A stretch of DNA of 6,818 bases from an uncultured Pseudomonadota bacterium. Lineage in GTDB: Bacteria > Pseudomonadota > Gammaproteobacteria > Burkholderiales > Methylophilaceae. Under the pieces are notes generated by a model. It searched no databases, was not told the origin of the DNA, and worked only from the letters and a program-made list of their open reading frames with translations. The DNA lies in assembly GCA_903860085.1 (NCBI GenBank), contig CAIOPD010000081.1:1-6818 (forward strand), read 5' to 3'. The position numbers and the translations under genes are program-made. This document shows, piece by piece, positions 1 through 6,650 of the stretch (the stretch's first letter is position 1; the number at the start of each line of letters is the position of its first letter).

Positions 1-452
1 GCTTGTGCGCGCTCATATGCAATTTGTATTTTTTCAGTAATGCTAGAGCAGTTATTGAGTATTTGTTGCAACACCGTAGCAAATTCCTCTACATATTCGC
101 ATTTAATCATCATGATTTCATACACCTGACGCATTTCTATGTTTTCATTCAAGTCATTGATTGTTTCGCATAAGCTATTTTCAATTTGTGTGAGTGGATC
201 ATATGCACCGTCTATAGTGAGAGTGTCGTCCATGCGGTCGATTAAGGGTAATAAAACTTGTTCTCGAATGGCATGGAAAATCTCGGTTTTGTTTTTAAAG
301 TGCCAATATACTGCACCTCGAGTGACGGATGCCTGTGTTGCAATATGCTCTAAAGTCGAGCGACTAACGCCACGCGCGAGAAATACTGCGCGTGCAGCGT
401 CAATAATCTTTTGGCGAGTCAGTTCTGCGTCTTCTTTAGTTTTTCTTACCAT
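1..452 (-). CDS. TetR/AcrR-family transcriptional repressor of the efflux operon (partial, C-terminus off window)
   Basis: This is probably the local repressor of the divergent efflux operon. Translation from the ATG at 452 on the minus strand gives 150 uninterrupted codons that run off the window edge, so the C-terminal part is missing; E. coli AcrR has 215 residues. The N-terminus (MVRKTKEDAELTRQKI) is typical of the AcrR subgroup. Residues about 12-60 form the TetR DNA-binding domain, with the helix-turn-helix at about 33-52 and the hallmark VTRGAVYWHFKNK at 43-55. The ligand-binding half resembles AcrR as well: EIMMIKCEYVEEF at 112-124 parallels the ME-IIFHKCEFV stretch of AcrR. The 195-bp divergent spacing to the adaptor gene and the AcrR-like palindrome between them support the role. 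There is no clear Shine-Dalgarno; a short inverted repeat lies just before the start. The inducing ligand cannot be read from the sequence. Confidence 0.93.
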   Translation of the reverse strand, partial: MVRKTKEDAELTRQKIIDAARAVFLARGVSRSTLEHIATQASVTRGAVYWHFKNKTEIFHAIREQVLLPLIDRMDDTLTIDGAYDPLTQIENSLCETINDLNENIEMRQVYEIMMIKCEYVEEFATVLQQILNNCSSITEKIQIAYERAQ

Positions 453-453
453 T

Positions 454-471
454 GTTATTTTACCAAATAAC
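454..471 (-). repeat. 18-bp inverted repeat abutting the repressor start codon
   Basis: GTTATTTTACCAAATAAC is a perfect 7-bp inverted repeat with a 4-base spacer, ending one base before the repressor ATG (452 on the minus strand). In the repressor mRNA the only purine-rich pair (GG, complement of 463-464) would sit in the hairpin loop about 10 nt before the start. A third copy of the arm, GTTATT, lies at 485-490 and could pair with 466-471 instead. It may be a weak translational control hairpin, a protein-binding site, or chance in A+T-rich DNA. Confidence 0.45.
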
Positions 472-518
472 TTACTAATAATAGGTTATTGCGAGTGATT
501 AGATATTTTCTTAAAAAG

Positions 519-544
519 ATATACATACATCCTTGTTTGTATAT
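519..544. promoter_or_regulatory. AcrR-like operator palindrome in the divergent control region
   Basis: The left arm ATATACATACAT (519-530) and the reverse complement of the right arm, ATATACAAACAA (533-544), match at 10 of 12 positions around a 2-base centre. The left half contains TACATACAT, the half-site known from the AcrR operator in front of E. coli acrAB; the right half reads TACAAACAA. Its place between a divergent AcrR-like gene and the efflux genes, overlapping the TATAAT box at 542-547, fits an operator that blocks RNA polymerase. It could also serve autoregulation of the repressor. Binding is inferred, not shown. Confidence 0.7.
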
Positions 545-547
545 AAT
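542..547 (+). promoter_or_regulatory. Candidate -10 box of the efflux operon promoter
   Basis: This is a perfect TATAAT hexamer reading toward the efflux genes. Its first three bases lie in the right arm of the AcrR-like palindrome. I found no convincing -35 hexamer 15-19 bp upstream, so the promoter may be weak, activator-dependent, or wrongly placed. If it is used, transcription would start near 554 and leave a leader of roughly 90 nt before the adaptor gene. The region is very A+T-rich, which makes TATAAT matches less informative. Confidence 0.45.
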
Positions 548-637
548 ATATAGACAAATTGAAATGCAAGCAAGCCTTTTTAATGGTGTTAACAGTAAAA
601 TCTCAAATAAATTAGCCACTTAGCGCATTTGGCACAT

Positions 638-641
638 GGAG
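638..641 (+). promoter_or_regulatory. Shine-Dalgarno favouring the ATG at 648
   Basis: GGAG lies 6 nt before the ATG at 648, which is good spacing. The alternative adaptor start at 699 has only AGG (694-696) two bases before the ATG, which is too close. This supports the longer reading of the adaptor gene. An out-of-frame ATG at 644 is only 2 nt after the GGAG. Confidence 0.5.
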
Positions 642-647
642 TAATGA

Positions 648-1835
648 ATGAAAGTAAAAAATGGTATGCAACATCAGCGTGAAATTCGAACACAGGTTAT
701 GTCTAAAAGACTGGCAGCTATTGTTTTACTTGCATCCCTCGCGCTAATTGCTTGCGGAAAAAAAGACGACCAAGCATTGCAGGGTGCGATGCCTGCAATG
801 CCAGTAACTGTCATCGAATTAAAAGCGACGAGTGTACCGATAAGTGCTGAATCAGTAGCGCAAACTGAAGGGGCTAAAGAGGTGGAGATTCGCCCACGTG
901 TCGGCGGCATCTTGCTTAAAAAGTTATTCAATGAAGGTGAGCCAATTAAAGCCGGTCAGGCGATGTTCCAAATTGATCCAGTTCCTTTTCAAATTGCCTT
1001 AGCCGATGCTAAAGCCCAATTTTCTCAACAAAAGGCGCGCGTCGAACAGGCGCAAAGAGAAGCTAAGAGATTGCAAGGCTTAATAACCACACAATCAATT
1101 AGCCAGCGTGAGGCAGACAATGCAAGTTCTGATTTCGCGTTAGCGAGTGCCGGATTATTACAATATGAGGCGAGTGTTCTTAATGCTGAGCTTAATTTGT
1201 CATATACCACAGTAATTTCACCTATTTCAGGAATTGCAGGGCGTTTTGAATTTTCAGAGGGCGCCTTGGTTAATGCGAATACCAGCTTGCTGACTAAAGT
1301 GAGTCAAATTAGCCCAATATGGGTTCGCTTTAGTTTATCTGACAGTGAGGCAGCACAATTGGGTGCACGTTTAACTCAGGCGAATGTTAAAGAGGTTGCG
1401 CTCATTTTAGCGGGTGGCGAGGAATATGCGCATAAGGGTAAATTGAATTTTGCAGCTAGCACCATAGACCCTCAGTTGGGTACACAGCAACTGCGTGCAA
1501 CTTTTGAAAATGCGGATAAACGTTTGTTGCCTGGGCAGTTTGTTAGAATTCGTGTGACTACTGGGCATCAGGATGGTGTTTTTGTAGTACCACAAACATC
1601 GGTATTAACTAATGACCAAGGCAAATTTGTCTTTGTTGTCAATGAAAAAAATGAAGCTACGATTAGGCCTGTTGTCGTGGGTAATTGGGTTGGTCAAGAC
1701 TGGGTGATATTAAGCGGACTTAAAGCAGGTGAAAAGGTTGTCATAGACAATATTATCAAGTTGCGCCCAGGTACAGTTGTGAGTCCTCATGCCAAAGGTC
1801 AGGCACCCGCTGTAGCGTCTAAGTCAGCCAAGTAA
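648..1835 (+). CDS. RND efflux periplasmic adaptor (membrane fusion protein), lipoprotein, HlyD/AcrA/MexA family
   Basis: This subunit bridges the inner-membrane pump and the outer-membrane channel. Read from 648 it has 395 residues. A lipoprotein signal follows a long N-region: hydrophobic stretch about 22-35, lipobox LIAC with Cys36. Residues 37-38 are Gly-Lys, as in P. aeruginosa MexA (CGK), which stays in the inner membrane. The first lipoyl half-motif is at about 78-112 (EIRPRVGGILLKKLFNEGEP), a coiled-coil hairpin at about 115-180, the second lipoyl half at about 184-215 (SPISGIAGRF), a beta-barrel at about 222-305 and the membrane-proximal domain to the end. The start is uncertain: 648 has the better Shine-Dalgarno, but an internal ATG at 699 (MSKRLAAIVLL) gives a compact 18-residue signal peptide and a 378-aa protein of normal form. 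It is first in the operon, 54 nt before the pump gene. Confidence 0.95.
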   Translation: MKVKNGMQHQREIRTQVMSKRLAAIVLLASLALIACGKKDDQALQGAMPAMPVTVIELKATSVPISAESVAQTEGAKEVEIRPRVGGILLKKLFNEGEPIKAGQAMFQIDPVPFQIALADAKAQFSQQKARVEQAQREAKRLQGLITTQSISQREADNASSDFALASAGLLQYEASVLNAELNLSYTTVISPISGIAGRFEFSEGALVNANTSLLTKVSQISPIWVRFSLSDSEAAQLGARLTQANVKEVALILAGGEEYAHKGKLNFAASTIDPQLGTQQLRATFENADKRLLPGQFVRIRVTTGHQDGVFVVPQTSVLTNDQGKFVFVVNEKNEATIRPVVVGNWVGQDWVILSGLKAGEKVVIDNIIKLRPGTVVSPHAKGQAPAVASKSAK

Positions 1836-1879
1836 CCTATTTAATCTAAGTAACCCCCAACATAAGCGTAAGCCTAATC

Positions 1880-1885
1880 GAGAAG
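1880..1885 (+). promoter_or_regulatory. Weak ribosome binding site of the RND pump gene
   Basis: GAGAAG lies 4 nt before the ATG at 1890, a modest and rather close Shine-Dalgarno. The protein start (MSKFFITRPIFA) is the standard N-terminus of HAE1-type RND pumps, so the start is secure from protein form rather than from the site. The 54-nt gap after the adaptor gene shows no convincing promoter or terminator. Confidence 0.45.
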
Positions 1886-1889
1886 CTAC

Positions 1890-4800
1890 ATGTCCAAATT
1901 TTTTATTACCAGGCCTATTTTTGCTAGTGTACTGTCCATAATTATTGTGTTGGCAGGTCTAGCCGCCGCGATGAAGTTGCCTATTGCACAATATCCGCAA
2001 ATTGCTCCACCTACAGTTTTGGTGACTGCAACATACCCTGGTGCCAGCGCAGATACTTTATCTAAAACCGTCGCCGCACCCATTGAAGAGCAGTTGAGTG
2101 GAGTAGAGGGGTTGGTCTACTTTAACTCTAGTGCCGATTCTAGCGGCACATTAACAATTACCGCCACGTTTGAGGTGGGTACTGATATTAACCAAGCCAC
2201 ATTTAACGTGAGTAACCGCGTTAATATTGCCTTGCCAAGATTGCCTGAGGATGTGCGCCGTACTGGCTTAGTAGTGCAAAAACGCTCAAATGATATTTTA
2301 TTGGTGGTAATGCTGACCGATAAGCAAAAAAAATACGATCCTCTATATTTAAGTAATTACGCCACACTTAATGTGCTTGATGAACTTAAGCGTGTTAAAG
2401 GTGTGGGGGACGCCAATATTTTTGGTGCCCAAGACTATTCGATGCGTATTTGGCTACGACCAGATCGCATGGCGCAACTAGGTGTGACGACCACTGATAT
2501 TGCTAATAGCATTCAGGCCCAAAATGCACAGTATGCTGCGGGTAAGATTGGCCAAGACCCTTCGCCATCCTCTCAGCAGTTAGTTTATACTGTAACGGCT
2601 AAAGGCCGCTTGATTGATCCATCTGAGTTCGGAGATATCATTATTCGGGCTGATGGTCCTCGCGGGGTCTTGCATTTAAAGGATGTTGCTCGCATTGAAC
2701 TAGGTGCGCAATCCTACGATGTGCGTACGGCTTTAGATGGTTTACCAGGTGTAGGTATCCCAATCTTCTTGCAAACTGGTGCAAATGCACTGGACACTGC
2801 ACAAGCGATCAAATCTAAAATGACTGAACTCAAGCAACGCTTTCCAGCAGGTGTGGAATGGGAAGTGCCCTATGACACGAGTGATTTTGTCAAATCTTCT
2901 ATTATTGAAGTCTTGAAAACTTTGGGTGAAGCCATGGTGTTGGTGGTGTTGGTTGTATTCTTGTTCTTGCAAAGCTGGCGCGCAACCTTGATTCCATTGA
3001 TTGCGGTACCTATTTCACTGGTAGGTACATTTGCCGGCTTATGGATTTTCGGATTTTCTATCAATACATTGACATTGTTTGCCATGGTCCTTTCCATTGG
3101 CATTGTGGTGGATGATGCGATTGTGGTGCTGGAGAACGTAGAGCGCTTAATGGCCGAAGAAAAACTGTCGCCAATTAAGGCCGCCGTTAAATCTATGGAA
3201 CAAGTGTCAGCAGCTGTGGTGGCGATTGTCATGGTGTTATGCGCTGTATTTATTCCTGTAGCATTCTTGGGCGGTATTGCTGGTGAAATGTACAAGCAAT
3301 TTGCCGTAACCGTAGCTGTTGCTGTAGTTATTTCAGGTGTGGTGGCATTAACACTTACACCAGCTTTATGTGCTATTTTATTAAAATCCGTGCATGAGGA
3401 ATCTGCTTTCTTTAAACCGTTTAATCGAGGTTTTGCCAAACTTACCAATCTTTATATTAGAACCGTTAATTTAACCTTACATCACAAATTTATAGGTAGT
3501 TTAGTTTTTGGTTTAATAATTGTATTGGTTGTAGTTTTACTAAGAGCTGTGCCTGGTAGCTTTGTGCCTCCAGAGGATCAAGGTTATGTTGTGGCTGCGG
3601 TAATAATGCCTGATGGATCAACTTTAAGTCGTACGACTAAGACAGCAAATGCAGTGCGTTCAGAGATTGCTAAGGATCCTGCAGTTGCCCATGAATTTTC
3701 AGTTTATGGTTATGATCTGATTGGCGGTGGAAATAAAACCAGTGCTGCAACCATGTTTGTACGATTGAAAGATTGGTCTAAACGCGAAACTACGGCCACC
3801 GATATCGTAGGCAAGTTATTCGGTATCGGTATGCAACAACCAGACGGCATGGCAATCGCCTTTAATCCGCCAGCAATACGTGGTTTGGGTAGTTCCGGTG
3901 GTTTTGAAATGTACGTACAAAGTCGTAGTGACTCTAATCCGTTACATTTATCCGCTGTGGTAGGTAGCTTAATCGAAGCCTTAAAAGCAGAAAAACGTTT
4001 AACTGGTATCAACACATTTTTCCGCCCAACAGTGCCGCAGTTATTTGTGGAAGTAGATGAAGCGAAAGCAATTTCACAAGGCGTGCTGGTTGCAGATATC
4101 TATGCCACCTTACAAAGTACGATGGGTTCTTTATACATTAATGATTTTAATAAATCTGGTCGTACCTATCGGGTTCAGTTGCAAGCAGAAGCTGAGTATA
4201 GGATGAAAGCTGAGGACTTAGGTAAAGTGTATGTGCGAAATAATAAGGGCGCTATGGTTCCTTTATCTGCCTTAAGTAAGGTAAGTAATGTGGTTGGTGC
4301 GGAGCAGTTAGAGCGTTACAACGGTTTGCTTTCTGCCAAAGTCTTAGGTAGTGGCGCTCCAGGTGTCAGCTCAGGTGAGGCGATTGCAATGGTAGAGAAA
4401 ATTTCTGCCATGAACTTGCCAGATGGCTATCAAATAGCTTGGACAGGTCAAGCTTACCAAGAAAAACGCACAGGTTCGGCTGCTATTTTGGCTTTTGGTT
4501 TTGCCATTATTATGGTGTTTTTAATCTTGGCGGCACAATTCGAAACATGGGCCTTACCGCTTGCTGTCATTATGGCGGTGCCATTTGCTTTAGCTGGTGC
4601 TTTAATCGCGGTGTTATTGAGGGGTATGCCTAATGACATTTACTTTCAAATCGGATTAATTACCTTAGTAGGGTTAGCCGCTAAAAATGCGATTTTAATT
4701 GTAGAGTTTGCCAGTCAAAAAATGGAGGCAGGTATGCCCGTGGCGCAAGCTGCGTTGGAGGCAGCACGTATGCGATTTAGACCAATTGTCATGACTTCAA

Positions 4801-5048
4801 TGGCCTTTGTTCTCGGTATTGTGCCATTGGTATTGGCTAGCGGTGCAGGGGCTGCAGCGCGAAGATCAATGGGTACAGGTGTGTTTGGCGGCATGATCTT
4901 AGCAACGTTTGTGGCTACTATCTTTATTCCATTATTTTTTACTTGGTTAAGTAATAAGAATGTGCATAGGCAACACCATGAGATTCCTGCAGATGATGAC
5001 GCTACTGCAAATGCTCAACCTGCACATAACGCTAAGGAAACGCCATGA
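1890..5048 (+). CDS. Inner-membrane RND multidrug efflux transporter, HAE1 class (AcrB/MexB/MexF-like)
   Basis: This is the proton-driven pump subunit, expected to work as a trimer that captures substrates in its periplasmic porter domains. At 1052 residues it matches the family length (AcrB 1049). The layout is the usual duplicated one: TM1 at about 10-28, first porter region about 30-335, TM2-6 about 340-495, TM7 about 533-552, second porter region about 560-860, TM8-12 about 863-1020. The proton-relay residues are present: Asp408-Asp409 in GIVVDDAIVVLENVER, Lys932 in AAKNAILIVEF and Arg962 in RMRFRP, matching AcrB D407/D408, K940 and R971. An intact pump is therefore expected. By eye, the distal-pocket loop differs from AcrB (YGYDLIGGGNKTSA, 606-619), so substrates may differ. 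The C-terminal tail (about 1021-1052) is hydrophilic, with several His and Asp residues. The gene ends in ATGA, shared with the channel gene. Confidence 0.97.
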   Translation: MSKFFITRPIFASVLSIIIVLAGLAAAMKLPIAQYPQIAPPTVLVTATYPGASADTLSKTVAAPIEEQLSGVEGLVYFNSSADSSGTLTITATFEVGTDINQATFNVSNRVNIALPRLPEDVRRTGLVVQKRSNDILLVVMLTDKQKKYDPLYLSNYATLNVLDELKRVKGVGDANIFGAQDYSMRIWLRPDRMAQLGVTTTDIANSIQAQNAQYAAGKIGQDPSPSSQQLVYTVTAKGRLIDPSEFGDIIIRADGPRGVLHLKDVARIELGAQSYDVRTALDGLPGVGIPIFLQTGANALDTAQAIKSKMTELKQRFPAGVEWEVPYDTSDFVKSSIIEVLKTLGEAMVLVVLVVFLFLQSWRATLIPLIAVPISLVGTFAGLWIFGFSINTLTLFAMVLSIGIVVDDAIVVLENVERLMAEEKLSPIKAAVKSMEQVSAAVVAIVMVLCAVFIPVAFLGGIAGEMYKQFAVTVAVAVVISGVVALTLTPALCAILLKSVHEESAFFKPFNRGFAKLTNLYIRTVNLTLHHKFIGSLVFGLIIVLVVVLLRAVPGSFVPPEDQGYVVAAVIMPDGSTLSRTTKTANAVRSEIAKDPAVAHEFSVYGYDLIGGGNKTSAATMFVRLKDWSKRETTATDIVGKLFGIGMQQPDGMAIAFNPPAIRGLGSSGGFEMYVQSRSDSNPLHLSAVVGSLIEALKAEKRLTGINTFFRPTVPQLFVEVDEAKAISQGVLVADIYATLQSTMGSLYINDFNKSGRTYRVQLQAEAEYRMKAEDLGKVYVRNNKGAMVPLSALSKVSNVVGAEQLERYNGLLSAKVLGSGAPGVSSGEAIAMVEKISAMNLPDGYQIAWTGQAYQEKRTGSAAILAFGFAIIMVFLILAAQFETWALPLAVIMAVPFALAGALIAVLLRGMPNDIYFQIGLITLVGLAAKNAILIVEFASQKMEAGMPVAQAALEAARMRFRPIVMTSMAFVLGIVPLVLASGAGAAARRSMGTGVFGGMILATFVATIFIPLFFTWLSNKNVHRQHHEIPADDDATANAQPAHNAKETP
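5034..5038 (+). promoter_or_regulatory. Strong Shine-Dalgarno of the outer-membrane channel gene, inside the pump gene
   Basis: AAGGA lies 6 nt before the ATG at 5045, within the last codons of the pump gene. With the 4-base ATGA overlap this fixes the start of the channel gene and suggests translational coupling, keeping pump and channel output linked. Confidence 0.75.
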
Positions 5049-6466
5049 TTAGGCAAGCAAGCTCAAATAATAAAAAACTTATTTCTATAGCCGTTGCTGC
5101 GCTACTTTTAAGTGGATGTCAGTCTATATGGCCTGACTACCAACGTCCTAAAGTTGCAGTTCCTTTAGCGTACGATCAGCAAGCAAATCAAGAAAGTAGC
5201 CAGTTATCGAATACTTGGTGGACGTTATACCAAGATCAAGTACTAAATGATTTGGTAGCAAAAGCCGTGCAAAATAATAGCGATATTAAGCTTGCGGTTG
5301 CTCGCATCGAAGAAGCAGATGCGGTGCTTCGTGAAGTTGGTGCGGCCTTGTTTCCACAGATTGATTTAAATTCAGCGGCTAGTCGCACACGTGCTACGAC
5401 TACAGGTGCGACTCCTGTTTTTGCTAACAACCCAAGTAGCAACTTTAATGCTCAACTCCGCACTTCTTTTGAACTTGATTTTTGGGGTAAATTAAGCCGG
5501 ACTAAAGAGGCTGCGCGTGCACAAGCGTTATCAACTCGGTATGCAAAAGACACGGTAGCTTTGTCTTTAGCCGGTTTGGTCGCTAGTAATTATTTGTTAT
5601 TACGTAGTTTGGATTCTCAGTTGCTGCTAACTCAAGTTAGTTTAAAAAGCCGTGAGGAAAGCTTGGCACTCACTCAACGCCGCTTAGAAGGTGGAGTTGT
5701 TTCGGCCTTGGATGTACAACAAGCGGAGGTGGCGCGTGAGAATTTAAGTGCACAATTATCTGATTTGAATCGACTACGTTCACTCAGTCTGCATCAATTA
5801 GCAGTACTTACTGGTGATATGGAGTTGAATATTGCCTCAGCGGATATCAAGTCATTGCCAATTCCGCCTACGCCCCCAGCAGGGTTGCCATCAGCTTTAT
5901 TGGAATCACGCCCAGACGTGCGTCAAGCCGAAGAACAGATGGTGGCGGCAAATGCCAATATTGCTGTAGCTAAAGCGGCGTTATATCCGTCAATCTCTCT
6001 GACCGCAGGTTTTGGTGGTGAAAGTATGCAATTAGGGGATGTACTGAAATCTGCATCGCGAATTTGGACTGGTGGCTTAAGTTTAAACTTACCTATTTTT
6101 GATGCAGGAAAACTGAACGCACGAGTTGATCAGGCCAGTGCCAAGCAAAAACAAGTGTTAGCTAGCTATGAAGGTGTGATTCAAAATGCATTTAGAGAGG
6201 TCAATGATGCATTGGTGAGTTTGCGTCTGCAAACGGAACGTGAGGCTGCGCTAGACAAAGCCCAGCTTGCCGCGCAGAAAGCGCTACAAATTTCTGAGAA
6301 TCGCTATCAATCGGGCTACTCGGCTTATTTAGAGGTGTTAGATGCCCAGCGAGTTTATAACGATGCTGCGTTAACCTTTATTCAAAGTCGACAAGCGCGC
6401 CTAGTGGCGACAGTGTCATTATTTAAGGCTTTAGGTGGTGGTTGGCAAGGATCAACTGTTCAATAA
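5045..6466 (+). CDS. RND efflux outer-membrane channel lipoprotein, NodT/OprM-type (OEP family)
   Basis: This is the outer-membrane exit duct of the tripartite pump, expected to form a trimeric beta-barrel with a long periplasmic alpha-helical tunnel. The 473 residues match the NodT/OprM group. A lipoprotein signal is clear: basic KK at 10-11, hydrophobic 12-22, lipobox LSGC with Cys25, then Gln26, which permits outer-membrane sorting. Two OEP repeats follow, about 60-255 and about 285-465. Family landmarks are ELDFWGKL (143-150), the helix LTQRRLEGGVVSALDVQQAE (209-228), SRPDVRQAE (288-296), YPSISLTAGFG (314-324), LPIFDAGK (349-356) and YQSGYSAYLEVLDAQR (421-436). It ends in the common ALGGGWQ. 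It is third in the operon, overlaps the pump gene by 4 bases (ATGA), and makes the system independent of a distant TolC. Confidence 0.96.
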   Translation: MIRQASSNNKKLISIAVAALLLSGCQSIWPDYQRPKVAVPLAYDQQANQESSQLSNTWWTLYQDQVLNDLVAKAVQNNSDIKLAVARIEEADAVLREVGAALFPQIDLNSAASRTRATTTGATPVFANNPSSNFNAQLRTSFELDFWGKLSRTKEAARAQALSTRYAKDTVALSLAGLVASNYLLLRSLDSQLLLTQVSLKSREESLALTQRRLEGGVVSALDVQQAEVARENLSAQLSDLNRLRSLSLHQLAVLTGDMELNIASADIKSLPIPPTPPAGLPSALLESRPDVRQAEEQMVAANANIAVAKAALYPSISLTAGFGGESMQLGDVLKSASRIWTGGLSLNLPIFDAGKLNARVDQASAKQKQVLASYEGVIQNAFREVNDALVSLRLQTEREAALDKAQLAAQKALQISENRYQSGYSAYLEVLDAQRVYNDAALTFIQSRQARLVATVSLFKALGGGWQGSTVQ

Positions 6467-6481
6467 GCTTAAGATTATTGA

Positions 6482-6526
6482 CTGGGATTGCAACTGAAAG
6501 TAATACGTATGTAGTTTTAGTCCCAG
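6482..6526 (+). terminator. Stem-loop just after the efflux operon, possible terminator or 3'-end stabiliser
   Basis: Bases 6482-6496 pair with 6512-6526: CTGGGATTG with TAGTCCCAG-side bases, one C/T mismatch at 6491/6517, then AACTG with TAGTT, including three G-U pairs. The loop is 15 nt and contains the palindrome ATACGTAT (6503-6510). It begins 16 nt after the channel stop codon. Copies of CTTAAG lie at 6468-6473 and 6527-6532 and could extend the pairing around an 8-nt bulge. No T-run follows on either strand, so it is not a textbook intrinsic terminator; it may mark the transcript end with Rho or protect the 3' end. Confidence 0.45.
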
Positions 6527-6549
6527 CTTAAGTCAGATAGCCGCTTATT

Positions 6550-6566
6550 ATTTGGCCGTGCCAAAT
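6550..6566. repeat. Short perfect inverted repeat ATTTGGC-CGT-GCCAAAT
   Basis: This is a 7-bp perfect inverted repeat with a 3-base centre in the gap before gltX. On the plus strand only TT and then AG follow, so it is a poor terminator. Its tight symmetry could equally suit a protein-binding site. Function unknown. Confidence 0.4.
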
Positions 6567-6600
6567 TTAGCCGCACTAAATTAGATAACATAACGGCTAA
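6567..6600. repeat. Inverted repeat TTAGCCG ... CGGCTAA upstream of the gltX promoter
   Basis: TTAGCCG (6567-6573) is perfectly complementary to CGGCTAA (6594-6600) across a 20-base spacer that itself holds CTAAATTAG (6576-6584). A further copy, TAGCCGC at 6538-6544, repeats 6568-6574 directly and could pair with the same right arm, enclosing the smaller repeat at 6550-6566. The cluster ends about 12 bases before the gltX extended -10 motif. It could be the end of the efflux transcript or a binding site upstream of gltX; neither is shown. Confidence 0.4.
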
Positions 6601-6612
6601 GCATTGCCCCCA

Positions 6613-6621
6613 TGTTAAAAT
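6613..6621 (+). promoter_or_regulatory. Extended -10 promoter of gltX
   Basis: TGTTAAAAT has the TGn extension directly before TAAAAT, which matches TATAAT at five of six positions. I see no good -35 hexamer 16-18 bp upstream, as is common for extended -10 promoters. Transcription would begin near 6628, giving a leader of about 20-25 nt before the ATG at 6651. This suggests gltX has its own promoter and is not merely a distal gene of the efflux operon. Confidence 0.55.
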
Positions 6622-6650
6622 GACGCTATTACTATTTAATACTGCACATT

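Noticed and set aside
139..498. 119-codon plus-strand open frame across the repressor
   Set aside because: It lies opposite the TetR helix-turn-helix coding sequence, has no recognisable domain, and the minus-strand reading clearly matches AcrR-type repressors.
559..584. TTGAAA at 559-564 as a -35 box for a second efflux promoter
   Set aside because: No acceptable -10 hexamer sits 16-18 bp downstream; TTTAAT at 579-584 is only 14 bp away.
587..594. TGTTAACA palindrome in the adaptor leader
   Set aside because: An 8-bp palindrome is expected by chance in A+T-rich DNA and has no supporting context.
644..682. 12-codon frame (MNESKKWYATSA) overlapping the adaptor start, as a possible leader peptide
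   Set aside because: The GGAG is only 2 nt from its ATG and no attenuator-like hairpin follows; it may be chance. It is kept only as a note on start ambiguity.
1836..1889. Possible promoter or terminator between adaptor and pump genes
   Set aside because: There is no good hairpin, T-run or -35/-10 pair; the 54-base gap looks like a plain intra-operon spacer.
2870..3448. 192-codon open frame on the minus strand inside the pump gene
   Set aside because: It is antisense to a well-supported RND gene over conserved transmembrane segments, shows no recognisable family, and has low-complexity Thr/Ala/Asn-rich content as expected of a shadow frame.
4978..5045. His/Asp-bearing hydrophilic pump tail as a metal-binding domain, suggesting a metal efflux pump
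   Set aside because: The tail is short and lacks an ordered metal motif. The proton-relay and other motifs fit the HAE1 drug-efflux class, not the heavy-metal HME class.
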